In this document: positions 10,969 through 20,395 of the stretch, one piece after another
Layout of the letters: every line of letters starts with the position of its first letter
Numbering within the stretch: the stretch's first letter is position 1
Assembly (NCBI GenBank): GCA_003283685.1
Contig: QBWD01000005.1
Span: 1-58,605 of the forward strand
Direction of reading: 5' to 3'
DNA from: Prochlorococcus sp. AG-315-D17
GTDB taxonomy: Bacteria > Cyanobacteriota > Cyanobacteriia > PCC-6307 > Cyanobiaceae
DNA length: 58,605 nt
Program-made: the position numbers and the translations under genes
The notes under the pieces: model-generated
What the model was told of the DNA's origin: nothing
Databases searched by the model: none
The model's input: the letters and a program-made list of their open reading frames with translations, nothing else

Positions 10969-11928
10969 ATGAAATCTGAAGTTTTGAACAAGGTATATAA
11001 ATACAAAGTGGCAGCTTTTTATAGCTTTCTATCAATACTTGACCAAGATATTTTTTTCATCAAAGATGAATTAACAAATATAGCTAAGAATCAGGAAATT
11101 AAAGGAACTATATTAATAGCATCAGAGGGGCTTAATGGCACTGTTTGTGGCCCTGAAATTGGGATCTCAATCTTTATTGAATACTTGAAGCAATTTATAA
11201 ACACATCTCAATTTAGTGTTAAATACAGTTGGACTCAAAAACAGGCATTTCGTCGTTTCAAAGCTCGCAAGAAAAAAGAAATTGTTACGCTTGGATTGAA
11301 ACAAATTAATCCTTCTAAATCAGTGGGAACTTATGTCAAGGCAAGTAACTGGAATCGGTTTTTAGAAGATCCAGATACTGTTGTCATAGATACTCGTAAT
11401 GAATATGAAATAAAAATCGGCACCTTTTCTGGAGCTATAAATCCTCATACAAATTCATTTCGTGAATTTCCTGCTTGGGTACAAAAGTTTTTAAAACCAT
11501 TAATTGAGAATAAGCCTTCTTTGAAAATAGGGATGTATTGTACTGGAGGGATAAGGTGTGAAAAAGCTACTTCTTATTTAATTAAAGAAGGATTCGAAGA
11601 TGTTCACCATCTTCAAGGTGGGATACTGAAATATCTTGAGGATGTTTCAACTGAGGAAAGTTTATGGGATGGTGAGTGTTTTGTTTTTGATCAGCGTGTT
11701 TCTTTGGATCATGAATTGTTACCAGGCACCCATCGGATGTGCCATGCCTGCGGCTTGCCTGTTTCCCCTGAGGACTTAAAGAAACCAACATATATTAAAG
11801 GTTTGCAATGTGAAGGCTGTAAAAATAAATTTACAGATTCTGATAGGGCTAGATTTTTAGAAAGACAACGTCAAATAGACGATATAATGGCACGTCTACC
11901 TGATAATTCGATTTGGCCATCGTCTTGA
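10969..11928 (+). CDS. trhO: tRNA uridine(34) hydroxylase, rhodanese family
   Basis: TrhO hydroxylates wobble uridine 34 of certain tRNAs to 5-hydroxyuridine using molecular oxygen. Residues 1-100 form the acylphosphatase-like N-domain (IKGTILIASEGLNGTVCG). The rhodanese domain follows with the active-site loop MYCTGGIRCEKATSYL near 187, and then a Cys-rich tail (CHACGLPVSP and CEGCKNKF, likely zinc-binding). Length is normal at 319 residues. The stop overlaps the TTG start of the next gene. Confidence 0.93.
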   Translation: MKSEVLNKVYKYKVAAFYSFLSILDQDIFFIKDELTNIAKNQEIKGTILIASEGLNGTVCGPEIGISIFIEYLKQFINTSQFSVKYSWTQKQAFRRFKARKKKEIVTLGLKQINPSKSVGTYVKASNWNRFLEDPDTVVIDTRNEYEIKIGTFSGAINPHTNSFREFPAWVQKFLKPLIENKPSLKIGMYCTGGIRCEKATSYLIKEGFEDVHHLQGGILKYLEDVSTEESLWDGECFVFDQRVSLDHELLPGTHRMCHACGLPVSPEDLKKPTYIKGLQCEGCKNKFTDSDRARFLERQRQIDDIMARLPDNSIWPSS

Positions 11929-12425
11929 CAAAAGTAAATTTAGCTGAATTAGAAAAAGAAGCATCCAGTATTGGTTTAATGCTTCGAATACAAGTTCGGA
12001 GACCCATTAACCTATGGTCCTTTCGTGTAGTTGTCGCTGAAATTAAAAGTCATGAAACAATTCAATTGTGTGGAGAAATGAAAGGGTGGGCGTATCAAAC
12101 TACAAAAGGTCTTCAGCTTGATGTTATGAAAGTTAGGAAAGATGCAAAATCAAAAGTAGGTGATTTGATATGGGCTGCGACTATGGCCTGGGCCTTAGAA
12201 GAGACTCCCTGTCAAAGTGCGAGACTATTGGCAATCTATGATGAAAATAATCAACATAAAATATTACAACGTTATTTCCGTAGACGTGGATTTGAAACTG
12301 TCCGTGATGTCGGATCTTCACCTTTAGATTTGCCCTTAAGGCTTGTATGGGGAGGAGCTGGTGCTTTTATGGTTGCTAATTGTGAAGAGGTATTTGATAG
12401 AAGTTATCGGCTTTGGTCAGCATAA
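11925..12425 (+). CDS. Conserved cyanobacterial protein, possibly GNAT-like
   Basis: About 166 residues. I chose the TTG at 11925, which overlaps the trhO stop, because it gives MTKVNLAELEKEAS. A TTG four codons upstream is also possible. The C-terminal part (ARLLAIYDENNQHKILQRYFRRRGFETVRDVG) resembles the end of a GNAT fold, where an Asn/Tyr segment precedes a GF turn, but a clear acetyl-CoA loop is not visible. I do not know its function. It is tightly coupled to trhO, which suggests a common transcript. Confidence 0.7.
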   Translation: MTKVNLAELEKEASSIGLMLRIQVRRPINLWSFRVVVAEIKSHETIQLCGEMKGWAYQTTKGLQLDVMKVRKDAKSKVGDLIWAATMAWALEETPCQSARLLAIYDENNQHKILQRYFRRRGFETVRDVGSSPLDLPLRLVWGGAGAFMVANCEEVFDRSYRLWSA

Positions 12426-12444
12426 TTATAAGTATTTTTATTTT

Positions 12445-13368
12445 TCATCTTAGAGAATCACTAGCGTGATAACTACTTCTTACGAGTGGACCACTGGTAA
12501 CTTTTTTGAACCCTAATTCTGTTGCTATTCTTGCAAATTCATCAAATTTTTCAGGCGGCCAGTAACGAGCAACTGGAATATGAGCAAGAGAAGGACGTAA
12601 ATATTGACCAATAGTTAGATATTGGCAATCAACTTGTCTAAGATCTTTAAGTGTTTGAACCACTTCATGAGATTCTTCTCCTAGTCCAAGCATTAGTCCA
12701 GATTTTGTTGGAATGTTAGGAGAGATTTCTCTAGCTGATTTGAGAAGACTAAGTGAGTGTTGGTAAGTTGCCCCTCTTCTGACTTCCCTTTGAAGTCTTT
12801 TAACTGTTTCAAGATTGTGGTTGAAACATACTGGATTAGCAGAGAGGATTATTTGCAGTCGCTCTTTCTGTTTGTTGTAGTTATTTTTGTTGTTTCCTCC
12901 CCATAAATCAGGTGTTAATACCTCTATAGCAATTCCTGGATTTAATGATCTAATCGCATCCATTGTAGTAGTGAATAAACTTGCTCCATGATCGGGAAGG
13001 TCATCTCTTGCGACAGCTGTTAGGACAACATATTTAAGATTTAATGTTTGAACTGTCGTTGCTATTCGTTCTGCTTCAAGGCTGTTTATTCTTTCCGGCA
13101 ATTTCCCTTTCTCGACTTGGCAAAATGCACAGCTTCTTGTGCAAATTGATCCTCCGAGTAAGAAAGTAGCAGTTCCAGCCGCATAGCATTCACCTCTGTT
13201 AGGACACCTTCCCTCCTCACAGATGGTGTGTAACCTGTTCTCTTTAATAAGTCGTTGAACTTTCTCCAATTGTGAGGCTTTACCTATAGATGGTTTAATC
13301 CAATGAGGTAAACGTTCTTCTGGAAAGAAGTTACTATACTTAGACGTTTTACTTGTGGTAGTAGTCAT
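12445..13368 (-). CDS. lipA: Lipoyl synthase
   Basis: A radical-SAM enzyme that inserts two sulfurs into protein-bound octanoyl groups. Both 4Fe-4S clusters are accounted for. The auxiliary motif is [12 protein letters not shown] near residue 49, and the radical-SAM motif is CTRSCAFC near 76. The C-terminal serine of RSSYHA near 300, which ligates the auxiliary cluster in characterised LipA, is also there. At 307 residues it is full length. It lies 12 bp downstream of recR on the same strand. Confidence 0.96.
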   Translation of the reverse strand: MTTTTSKTSKYSNFFPEERLPHWIKPSIGKASQLEKVQRLIKENRLHTICEEGRCPNRGECYAAGTATFLLGGSICTRSCAFCQVEKGKLPERINSLEAERIATTVQTLNLKYVVLTAVARDDLPDHGASLFTTTMDAIRSLNPGIAIEVLTPDLWGGNNKNNYNKQKERLQIILSANPVCFNHNLETVKRLQREVRRGATYQHSLSLLKSAREISPNIPTKSGLMLGLGEESHEVVQTLKDLRQVDCQYLTIGQYLRPSLAHIPVARYWPPEKFDEFARIATELGFKKVTSGPLVRSSYHASDSLR

Positions 13369-13380
13369 TTCTGTTTGTTG

Positions 13381-13980
13381 TTAATCTAAGTCTCTTCGCC
13401 CTTCTAGAGCTCGTGTAAGGGTCACCTCATCCGCATATTCCAACTCACTTCCAACTGGTAGTCCATAAGCAATACGTGTAACTTTTGTAAAGGGTTTTAA
13501 AAGTCTCCCAACGTAGAGACTTGTGGTATCTCCTTCAATGCTTGGAGTTAGTGCCAGTATGACTTCTTTTGTGTTTTCTTTCTCAACTCTTTTAATAAGA
13601 CTAGATATTTGAAGCATTTCTGGACTTATGGCGTCCATAGGGGAAATTAATCCTCCTATAACATGATAAATACCTTTATATTCACGAGTTCTTTCTAAAG
13701 CTAAAAGATCTCTAGAATCTGCGACGACACAAATTACTTCTCGTTCTCTCTCCGTGTCCAAACAAATCTCACATTCATCATCAGATGTTAAGTGGAAGCA
13801 TTTTTTGCATTGACCAACTCTGTTTTTTGCGTTTATTAAGGTATCTGCAAAAAACTTGATTTTCGCCTCAGGTTGACGCAAAAGATGCAAAGCCAATCTT
13901 TGAGCAGTTCTTGGTCCAATCCCTGGTAATTGCTCAAATTGGTCGATTAACTTTGATAATGGTTTGGTGAAGCCGCTCAG
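13381..13980 (-). CDS. recR: Recombination mediator RecR, non-canonical start
   Basis: RecR works with RecF and RecO to load RecA on gapped DNA. The helix-hairpin-helix segment ([20 protein letters not shown]), the zinc finger CKKC/CEIC and the Toprim domain ([14 protein letters not shown]) are complete through ALEGRRDLD. The first ATG/GTG/TTG in frame would remove the helix-hairpin-helix. The frame stays open up to an in-frame TAA at 14005-14007, and the available starts are CTG at 13978-13980 (199 residues, the usual length) or ATT at 14002-14004. An ATG at 14010-14012 is in another frame and ends after 11 codons. A CTG or ATT start, or a frameshift, is implied. Confidence 0.85.
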   Translation of the reverse strand: MSGFTKPLSKLIDQFEQLPGIGPRTAQRLALHLLRQPEAKIKFFADTLINAKNRVGQCKKCFHLTSDDECEICLDTEREREVICVVADSRDLLALERTREYKGIYHVIGGLISPMDAISPEMLQISSLIKRVEKENTKEVILALTPSIEGDTTSLYVGRLLKPFTKVTRIAYGLPVGSELEYADEVTLTRALEGRRDLD

Positions 13981-14065
13981 TGGACCGTTGCAATTAAATT
14001 GAATTTAGGCATGGTTTTATCTTATGAACTGTAATTTAAAGAAGATTTTCGTCGGTTGCGTTAGA

Positions 14066-14071
14066 TATAAT
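14066..14071 (+). promoter_or_regulatory. Candidate -10 box for psbP
   Basis: A consensus TATAAT lies 28 bp before the psbP start in the 93-119 bp divergent spacer with recR. No strong -35 hexamer is visible at the right distance. Confidence 0.35.
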
Positions 14072-14099
14072 TCAAAATATAGATGAAAGAGCCTTTTTC

Positions 14100-14645
14100 A
14101 TGGTCAAATTACTTCGAAGCTCCTTTAAATCTTTTTTAGCATTAACTCTTGTATTTATGCTTGGTGCTTGCTCTACTGGGATTTCGTCAGGATTGGAGCC
14201 CTTCAAGAGCCAAGATGGAGGCTATGGGTTTCTTTTTCCCACAGGATGGACAAGAGTTGCTGTTCAGAATGGACCAGAGGTCGTTTTTCATGATTTGATT
14301 AATTCAGATGAAACGCTCAGTCTTGTAATTTCTAAAATAGAAAATGAAGTTAATTTAGAAGATTTAGGTGGAGCAAGTGCTGTAGGTGAAAGATTATTCG
14401 GTAATAATGACAATCAAACGTCTATTAATTTAATTAATGCAGAAGAAAGAGAGACTAGTGGACATAAATTTTATGATCTTGAATATACCGTGAATTTGAA
14501 AGATAATAGGAGGCATGAAATTGCAACAGTCGTTATAGATAGAGGTTATTTATATACTTTGGCAGCTAGTTCAAGTGAACAACGTTGGAATAAAATGCAA
14601 GATATCTATAAAAGAGTTGTAAGTTCTTTCACATTCTTTATTTAA
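14100..14645 (+). CDS. psbP: PsbP-family photosystem II lipoprotein
   Basis: Cyanobacterial PsbP (CyanoP) is a lumenal lipoprotein that assists photosystem II assembly. The N-terminus is a lipoprotein signal: KLLRSSFKSF, a hydrophobic run, then the lipobox LGAC with Cys at about residue 23. The mature domain begins with the PsbP-typical YGFLFPTGWTRV and continues through FHDLINSDETLSLVIS to VVSSFTFF at the end. The length of 181 residues matches. It is divergent from recR and converges with the ABC exporter, with only one base between the stops. Confidence 0.88.
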   Translation: MVKLLRSSFKSFLALTLVFMLGACSTGISSGLEPFKSQDGGYGFLFPTGWTRVAVQNGPEVVFHDLINSDETLSLVISKIENEVNLEDLGGASAVGERLFGNNDNQTSINLINAEERETSGHKFYDLEYTVNLKDNRRHEIATVVIDRGYLYTLAASSSEQRWNKMQDIYKRVVSSFTFFI

Positions 14646-14646
14646 A

Positions 14647-16437
14647 TCAGTTATTGATGTTCACTCCTGCTTGAATTTTCCAAAGATAGTAATAGAAACT
14701 TTTATTTTCTAATAGTGTTGAATGTGTTCCTCTTTCTATTATTTTTCCTTTCTCTAAAACTAATATTTCATCAGCATCCCTTACGGTGCTAAGTCTATGA
14801 GCTATAACAATAGTTGTACAATTCTTGGTTATTTTTTTTAGGGAACGTTGAATTGCTGCCTCTGTTTCATTGTCTACTGATGCAGTCGCTTCATCTAGTA
14901 TTAATATTGGAGCATTCTTTAATATTGCTCTTGCAATCGCTACTCGTTGTCTCTGTCCTCCTGATAATTTCTGTCCTCGCTCGCCTACGATAGTTTTTAA
15001 TCCTTGAGGTAATTGATTTATGAATTCAGTTGCTTCTGCTATCTCTGCAGCATTTATAACTTTATTATTATTAATATTACCTGATCCATATGCAATATTT
15101 TCTTCAATTGATCCATGGAATAAATAGGTTTCTTGACTTACTAATGCAATACAACGACGTAAACTATTTAAGTCTAGAGAGTCGATAGAGTTTCCATCAA
15201 TTTCTATTAAACCTTTATTTATCTCGTATAACCTTAATAGAAGTTTTACTAAAGTACTTTTCCCAGAACCTGTTGTTCCTACTATGCCAATCTTCTTACC
15301 TGCTTTAATACTTAAATTGAAGTTCTCTAGTATTGGAGGACGATCTTCATAAGAAAAATTAATATTTTTAAAAGTTATATTGCCTTGGAGTTTATTGGGA
15401 TCAAGTTTTATTTTACCAGTTTTAATCTTAATTGGCGTATCTATAAGATCTAAGACTCTGTTTGTAGATGCCATTGATCTTTGATAATCATCAAGAATAT
15501 TACCTAAAGTTGTTAGTGGCCAAAGAAGCCTCTGAGTTATAAACACTAGAAAACTATAAGTTCCAACAGGTATATATCCTTTCCATGTTTGTAGCCCTCC
15601 GGATATTAGTATTGCTAGAAATGCAAATAGAATTGCAAAACGTATTAGGGGTATAAAGGCAGCTGAAAGTTTAATTGCTTTTCTATTACTATTTTGATAG
15701 GAATTACTATCAATCTTTAATCTTTCGAGTTCCCATTGTTCTGTTGCAAAACTTTTAATGGTAAGCATTCCACTGAGATTATTGTTGAGTCTTGAGGCGA
15801 GGTCTCCTGCTTTTTGCCTGACTTCACGGTAACGAGGTGCTAAATTTTTTTGGAATTTAATGGAACCCCATAGAATGAATGGAATAGGTAGGAATGCGAG
15901 TAATGCAACGCTTGGGGCTAGGAAAAGCATTGCCCCTCCTACAATGAAAACAGTAATTAATAACTGAATAATTTTATTTGCGCCTTCATCTAGGAACCTT
16001 TCTAGTTGATTTATATCATCGTTTAATACAGCCATTAGTCTTCCAGTATTGTCTGACTCAAAGAATGTCATTTCTAGCTTTTGCAGATGATCATATGCTT
16101 TGATTCTTAAGAAGTGCTGTGTCTTTTGAGCTAAATTCCTCCACATTATTCCATATAAATATTCAAAGAATGATTCAGCACTCCAGATCAAAAAAGATAT
16201 AAAGGCAAGAGCAATAAGTTGATCTGGAACTGTTTCGAAACCAATAGATCCAAGCCATGAATTTTCTTTTCTTACAACAACATCTACTGAAATACCTATT
16301 AAAACTGGTGGAGCTAGATCAAAAAGCTTATTTAATATTGAACAAGTAATGGCACTATAAATTAGACTCCTTTGACTCTTAAGGTTTTCTAAGAGTCTAT
16401 TTAGTGGTTTGTGTGATGGTGGAAATTTATTTTGCAT
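14647..16437 (-). CDS. ABC exporter, fused membrane and ATPase domains
   Basis: A 596-residue half-transporter of the MsbA/LmrA type: about six membrane helices in residues 1-320, then one complete ATPase. The motifs are canonical: Walker A GTTGSGKST, Q-loop LVSQETYLFHGS, signature LSGGQRQRVAIARA, Walker B ILILDEATASVD and switch His in VIAHRLSTV. The substrate is unknown; lipids or hydrophobic compounds are usual for the family. These intact motifs are a useful contrast with the ABC proteins at 51.5-56.5 kb. Confidence 0.93.
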   Translation of the reverse strand: MQNKFPPSHKPLNRLLENLKSQRSLIYSAITCSILNKLFDLAPPVLIGISVDVVVRKENSWLGSIGFETVPDQLIALAFISFLIWSAESFFEYLYGIMWRNLAQKTQHFLRIKAYDHLQKLEMTFFESDNTGRLMAVLNDDINQLERFLDEGANKIIQLLITVFIVGGAMLFLAPSVALLAFLPIPFILWGSIKFQKNLAPRYREVRQKAGDLASRLNNNLSGMLTIKSFATEQWELERLKIDSNSYQNSNRKAIKLSAAFIPLIRFAILFAFLAILISGGLQTWKGYIPVGTYSFLVFITQRLLWPLTTLGNILDDYQRSMASTNRVLDLIDTPIKIKTGKIKLDPNKLQGNITFKNINFSYEDRPPILENFNLSIKAGKKIGIVGTTGSGKSTLVKLLLRLYEINKGLIEIDGNSIDSLDLNSLRRCIALVSQETYLFHGSIEENIAYGSGNINNNKVINAAEIAEATEFINQLPQGLKTIVGERGQKLSGGQRQRVAIARAILKNAPILILDEATASVDNETEAAIQRSLKKITKNCTTIVIAHRLSTVRDADEILVLEKGKIIERGTHSTLLENKSFYYYLWKIQAGVNINN

Positions 16438-16463
16438 AGTAGATATTTAGTTTTTAACGTTAA

Positions 16464-16739
16464 TTAGAGATTAAATTTCTTAGAGGCCTTTTCTTTGCAA
16501 AATAATTTAGAGTGCCTGATGGAAGAACCAGAACTGAACTTTTTGTAAAAACATTCACAAGTAAAACTAGCAATCTTTTTTAAATCTTTTTTATCTATTT
16601 TGGATTTCAATGTATTAAAACAGAATCTAGTTAGGAGATTTTTCTTGAGATTAATTTCACCTGCGGTGGCTTCTGAATCATTACCTACTCCTATAATAAG
16701 AAAAAGAAATAGAACAACGCTCGACAATTTCCATGTCAT
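16464..16739 (-). CDS. Small secreted Cys-containing protein
   Basis: A 91-residue protein with a clear signal peptide (a hydrophobic VVLFLFLIIGVG stretch and likely cleavage after ATA near residue 26). A basic mature part has four cysteines (FCFN, CECF, FCKE), enough for two disulfides. I do not recognise the family. It lies between the DEAD-box helicase (11 bp) and the ABC exporter on the same strand. The AT-rich but regular codon use and clean signal peptide make it a credible gene. Confidence 0.65.
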   Translation of the reverse strand: MTWKLSSVVLFLFLIIGVGNDSEATAGEINLKKNLLTRFCFNTLKSKIDKKDLKKIASFTCECFYKKFSSGSSIRHSKLFCKEKASKKFNL

Positions 16740-16750
16740 GAAGAAATTGA

Positions 16751-18517
16751 TTAATTATTTTTATTTATTTGTAGTTCTCTATTCATAACCTTTACTTTTT
16801 TTAAGGCGTTAAAGACTTGTTCAGGCATTTGTTTTGGTAGATCAACAAGACTATGATCTTCAAAAATTCTTATTCGACCAATCATTCTTCCTTTAAGACC
16901 TGTCTCATTTGCTATCGCTCCTACTAAATTCCCAGGTTTAACTCTATCTCTGTGACCAACTTCCACCCGGAATCTATCCATGTCATCATCTTGACGATTG
17001 TTGTCGTATTCTCCTTTCCTACGTTGTTTGAAATTTTTATCTCTACGGTCATTTCTTATACTTCTTTGAGCAGATTGTCTGATCCAGTCTTCATTGCCTT
17101 TTTCAAGTAGTGAAGAAGTACCAATAGCTAGATTTAATGCTGCAAGAGTTATTTGTCTTGGGTCAATATCTAATTCTTTTTCAACATTTTCAATTAAGCC
17201 TTCTAAAATACTTGTTTCGTCTTTGTCATCTCTCTCTATAGAGGCGGCTTTAATTAGTTTTTCTTGAAGTTTCTTAATTCTATTATTGTTTATGACTTCA
17301 TTATCGGGTATTTCCATCTTTTCTATTGATTGCCCCACGGCTCTTTCAAGATTACTTAAAAATGATCTTTCTCTTGGGTTAGCAAAAAGGATGGCCTCTC
17401 CATTTCTTCCGGCCCTACCTGTTCGTCCAATTCGATGAACATATGCTTCACGATCAAAAGGCATGTCATAGTTAATTACCAGACCTATTCGATCTACATC
17501 AAGCCCCCTGGCTGCAACATCAGTGGCTACCAAAATATTTACAGATCCCTGTCTTAATCTTTCAACTGTTCTCTCCCGTTGGTTCTGTGGGATGTCTCCA
17601 TTCAAAATAGCTACGTTATATCCAAAAGCCTCTAATTTTTCCGCCACTACTATTGTAATAGCTTTAGTTCTTGCGAAAATAATTACCCCCTCCTCTGATA
17701 CAGCTTCTAAGACTCTCTGTAGCGCATCGACTTTGTATGAATTTTGAACTGTTATATACCTTTGCCTGATCAACCTTTCTTTCTCTTCTGTTGCTTTAAT
17801 TGTTATTTCAGCAGGACTATTTAGATACTTTTTTGATAATCTTCTGATTTCAGATGGCATTGTTGCCGAAAATAAAACTAGTTGTCTCTCATCTGGTAGC
17901 TTCTCAAGTATCCATTCAACATCATCAATAAAGCCCATCCTCAGCATCTCATCAGCCTCGTCAAGAACTAAACAACCTAATTTACTTGTGTTTAGAGTTC
18001 CTTGTCTCATGTGATCCATCACGCGGCCAGGAGTTCCTACAACCACATCGACACCTCTTCTGAGAATGTTGATTTGATTCCTGAAATCAGAGCCTCCATA
18101 AATAGCGAGTACTTTTAGATGTGGATGCCCTACTGCATATGAACGAAATGCTTCGGCAACCTGCATTGCTAATTCACGAGTTGGAGCAAGAACGAGTACT
18201 TGTGGATGCGCAACATTTTCCTGAAGCCTCTCAAGAAGAGGTAAAGCAAAGGCTGCAGTTTTACCTGTTCCAGTTTGAGCTTGCCCGACTAAATCTCTTC
18301 CAAGGAGTAATTCTGGTATGGCAGCTTTTTGAATAGGGGTGGGTGATGAGTAACCTTTGTTTTCTAGTGTTTGAATTAGCTCTTTACTTAAATCAAAGTC
18401 TGAAAATCCATTTGTTGGCTGTTGATCAGTTTCATCCAGTATATTTTCTGAAGAATGTTCAAGAGGGGCCTGATCTATTGAACATGAGGGATCCTCATGT
18501 GAAGAAGTCTTTGTCAT
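16751..18517 (-). CDS. deaD: DEAD-box RNA helicase (CsdA/DeaD type)
   Basis: An ATP-dependent RNA helicase, in cyanobacteria usually cold- or redox-responsive and active in ribosome assembly or RNA decay. All core motifs are present in order: Q motif with PTPIQ near residue 60, AQTGTGKT, PTRELA, VGTPGRVMDH, DEAD in VLDEADEMLRMGF, SAT in LFSATMP, and HRIGRTGRAGR near 370. After a charged linker, the C-terminal DbpA-type RNA-binding domain runs from FRVEVGHRD through VVDLP-like sequence (SLVDLPKQMP). The length of 588 is typical. It has a 135-bp upstream spacer from recD. Confidence 0.93.
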   Translation of the reverse strand: MTKTSSHEDPSCSIDQAPLEHSSENILDETDQQPTNGFSDFDLSKELIQTLENKGYSSPTPIQKAAIPELLLGRDLVGQAQTGTGKTAAFALPLLERLQENVAHPQVLVLAPTRELAMQVAEAFRSYAVGHPHLKVLAIYGGSDFRNQINILRRGVDVVVGTPGRVMDHMRQGTLNTSKLGCLVLDEADEMLRMGFIDDVEWILEKLPDERQLVLFSATMPSEIRRLSKKYLNSPAEITIKATEEKERLIRQRYITVQNSYKVDALQRVLEAVSEEGVIIFARTKAITIVVAEKLEAFGYNVAILNGDIPQNQRERTVERLRQGSVNILVATDVAARGLDVDRIGLVINYDMPFDREAYVHRIGRTGRAGRNGEAILFANPRERSFLSNLERAVGQSIEKMEIPDNEVINNNRIKKLQEKLIKAASIERDDKDETSILEGLIENVEKELDIDPRQITLAALNLAIGTSSLLEKGNEDWIRQSAQRSIRNDRRDKNFKQRRKGEYDNNRQDDDMDRFRVEVGHRDRVKPGNLVGAIANETGLKGRMIGRIRIFEDHSLVDLPKQMPEQVFNALKKVKVMNRELQINKNN

Positions 18518-18652
18518 CTAATTTGTGGTTGCCTTTTTGTCCTTCAAATAAGGCAGACAACTTCCGATCGGTATATAACCGTGCTTTGCTGACGCGCCTT
18601 GTTAAAGGTTGTATGTATATAATTTATCATCCCGGAAAATCCTTTTTGGAAA

Positions 18653-20389
18653 TTAGTTGATTCCATGTTCAAAGTCGTTGTTTTTATCAGTAATTACAGT
18701 TAATTGTTTTTTTGCACGAGTTATCGCCGTATAAATCAATCTCTTTTCATATTCATGAGAATGAAGTTTGATGTTTTGGGAATTTTTTAAGTTGTTAATC
18801 GGTTCTGTCCACAATAAAATAACTTGATCTGCTTCACTTCCCTGTGACTTATGAATTGTCATTGCATAAGCTGGATCTAAGACATTTATCCTTGAAGGGT
18901 GTATTAGACGAGTAACAAGTTTTTGATCTTCAGAAAGGATATTGAATAATAGTCGTCGTTTTAGACCTTCTCCAATTACTAAGCCTACATCTCCATTGGC
19001 TAATCCTAACTCAGCTTGATTACTTCCACATATAACAGGTGTAGCTTGTTCCCAACTTGATATTCCTTTACTTGTGATATCACCTAATAGGGATTCATTG
19101 ATCTTATTTGTACCCCAATGACCATATTTTTGTGGACAAAGTACTAATAGATTTCCCAAGAAAGTAAATAGTTTAATTATCTCTGGCGAAGGTATAACTT
19201 CAAACATACTTGAGATCCATGCATCATTTGGAATAGAATCAACTGCAATATTTGTAAGTCTTTTAAGTCTTAGTTTGTGTTCTATAAGAGTACCAATTAA
19301 TGACTCTGGAATATTAACCGAAGATGATCTTTGCTTTCTTACATTTGATGTCTTTAATGTCTTTGATAGTTTGTTCCAAAAAGGATTTAACCCTTCTTTC
19401 TTTAAGATATTTCGTAATAAGGCAATATCTCCTTTATTTCGGTATGATTTTTTTAGTTCAACTGAGTTAGATTTAAACTTTTTTTTCATCTCCTTGCTCT
19501 GTAAAACTTGCCATATTGCACCACTCCCAATTGGAGATAGTTGATCTGAATCTCCAACTAGAATAATTTGACTACTCTGGGGTAAAGCATTCAGAGATGC
19601 ATTAGTAATACTCATGTCTACCATTGACATTTCATCTATGACAAAAAGATCGATATTTAGTAGTCGTTTTGAGTTCCTACGATATCCATTAGGAGTAGAT
19701 TCAAGCCATTTGTGTAATGTTTGACAAGGGATTTTGGAAAGTTTATTTCTTCTCGACGTTTCTAATTCTTTGATGCCAGCTTGAATCGCATCTTTAAGTC
19801 TTCGGGTTGCTTTCCCTGTAGGAGCAGCCATAGCAACTTTAAGTTTTGGATTGATCATTAGTGCGCGCAGTAGCATTTGAAGAATTGTGCTGGTTTTGCC
19901 TGTCCCTGGCCCCCCACTTAACATAATAATTCTTTGATCTTCTATTAGTGTTATAGCTTTCTTCTGTTCTTGATTGAGACGTTTTGGAATGTCATAACTT
20001 TCAGGAATATCTTTGTTCTTGATTGATATTTTTAGAGGCTCGCTTCTTGAAAAGATTTCTTGAATAACCGTCTCCATTTCGTCATGTGTTCGACGCCAAC
20101 TAATTACTTCGCCGTTTAAAACTATGGGTGATTTTTCTCCAGTCGTCCATCCAGTGGCAATTAGTGCTTTTTTGTGGGCAATAGGCCATCCTTTATATCT
20201 TAGGTCAAAATTAGTCGGGAGATTCGTCATATCTATATAAATATCGCCTCTTGATAAACCATCCATTAGTACATTTATAATGTCTATTAAAGATTCGTGA
20301 AATTGTTTTGGTGGAAAGTACTTAGATAGAGTATTTAATAGAGAATTATTGATATTAGTAGATAATGATTTAGGTGATTGGTTCTTCAT
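18653..20389 (-). CDS. recD: Exodeoxyribonuclease V alpha subunit RecD
   Basis: RecD is the 5'-3' helicase of RecBCD, the double-strand end processing complex. Walker A reads SGGPGTGKTSTI near residue 158, Walker B VIDEMSMVD near 250, and the C-terminal motifs are YAMTIHKSQGSEADQVILLW (near 505) and YTAITRAKKQL (near 555). It is 578 residues, slightly short but with all motifs. It starts 6 bp after the recB stop, so it is the last gene of the recC-recB-recD cluster. Confidence 0.93.
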   Translation of the reverse strand: MKNQSPKSLSTNINNSLLNTLSKYFPPKQFHESLIDIINVLMDGLSRGDIYIDMTNLPTNFDLRYKGWPIAHKKALIATGWTTGEKSPIVLNGEVISWRRTHDEMETVIQEIFSRSEPLKISIKNKDIPESYDIPKRLNQEQKKAITLIEDQRIIMLSGGPGTGKTSTILQMLLRALMINPKLKVAMAAPTGKATRRLKDAIQAGIKELETSRRNKLSKIPCQTLHKWLESTPNGYRRNSKRLLNIDLFVIDEMSMVDMSITNASLNALPQSSQIILVGDSDQLSPIGSGAIWQVLQSKEMKKKFKSNSVELKKSYRNKGDIALLRNILKKEGLNPFWNKLSKTLKTSNVRKQRSSSVNIPESLIGTLIEHKLRLKRLTNIAVDSIPNDAWISSMFEVIPSPEIIKLFTFLGNLLVLCPQKYGHWGTNKINESLLGDITSKGISSWEQATPVICGSNQAELGLANGDVGLVIGEGLKRRLLFNILSEDQKLVTRLIHPSRINVLDPAYAMTIHKSQGSEADQVILLWTEPINNLKNSQNIKLHSHEYEKRLIYTAITRAKKQLTVITDKNNDFEHGIN

Positions 20390-20395
20390 TTATTT

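Noticed and set aside
13381..13896. recR starting at TTG 13896
   Set aside because: It would remove the conserved helix-hairpin-helix region that is clearly present upstream in the same frame.
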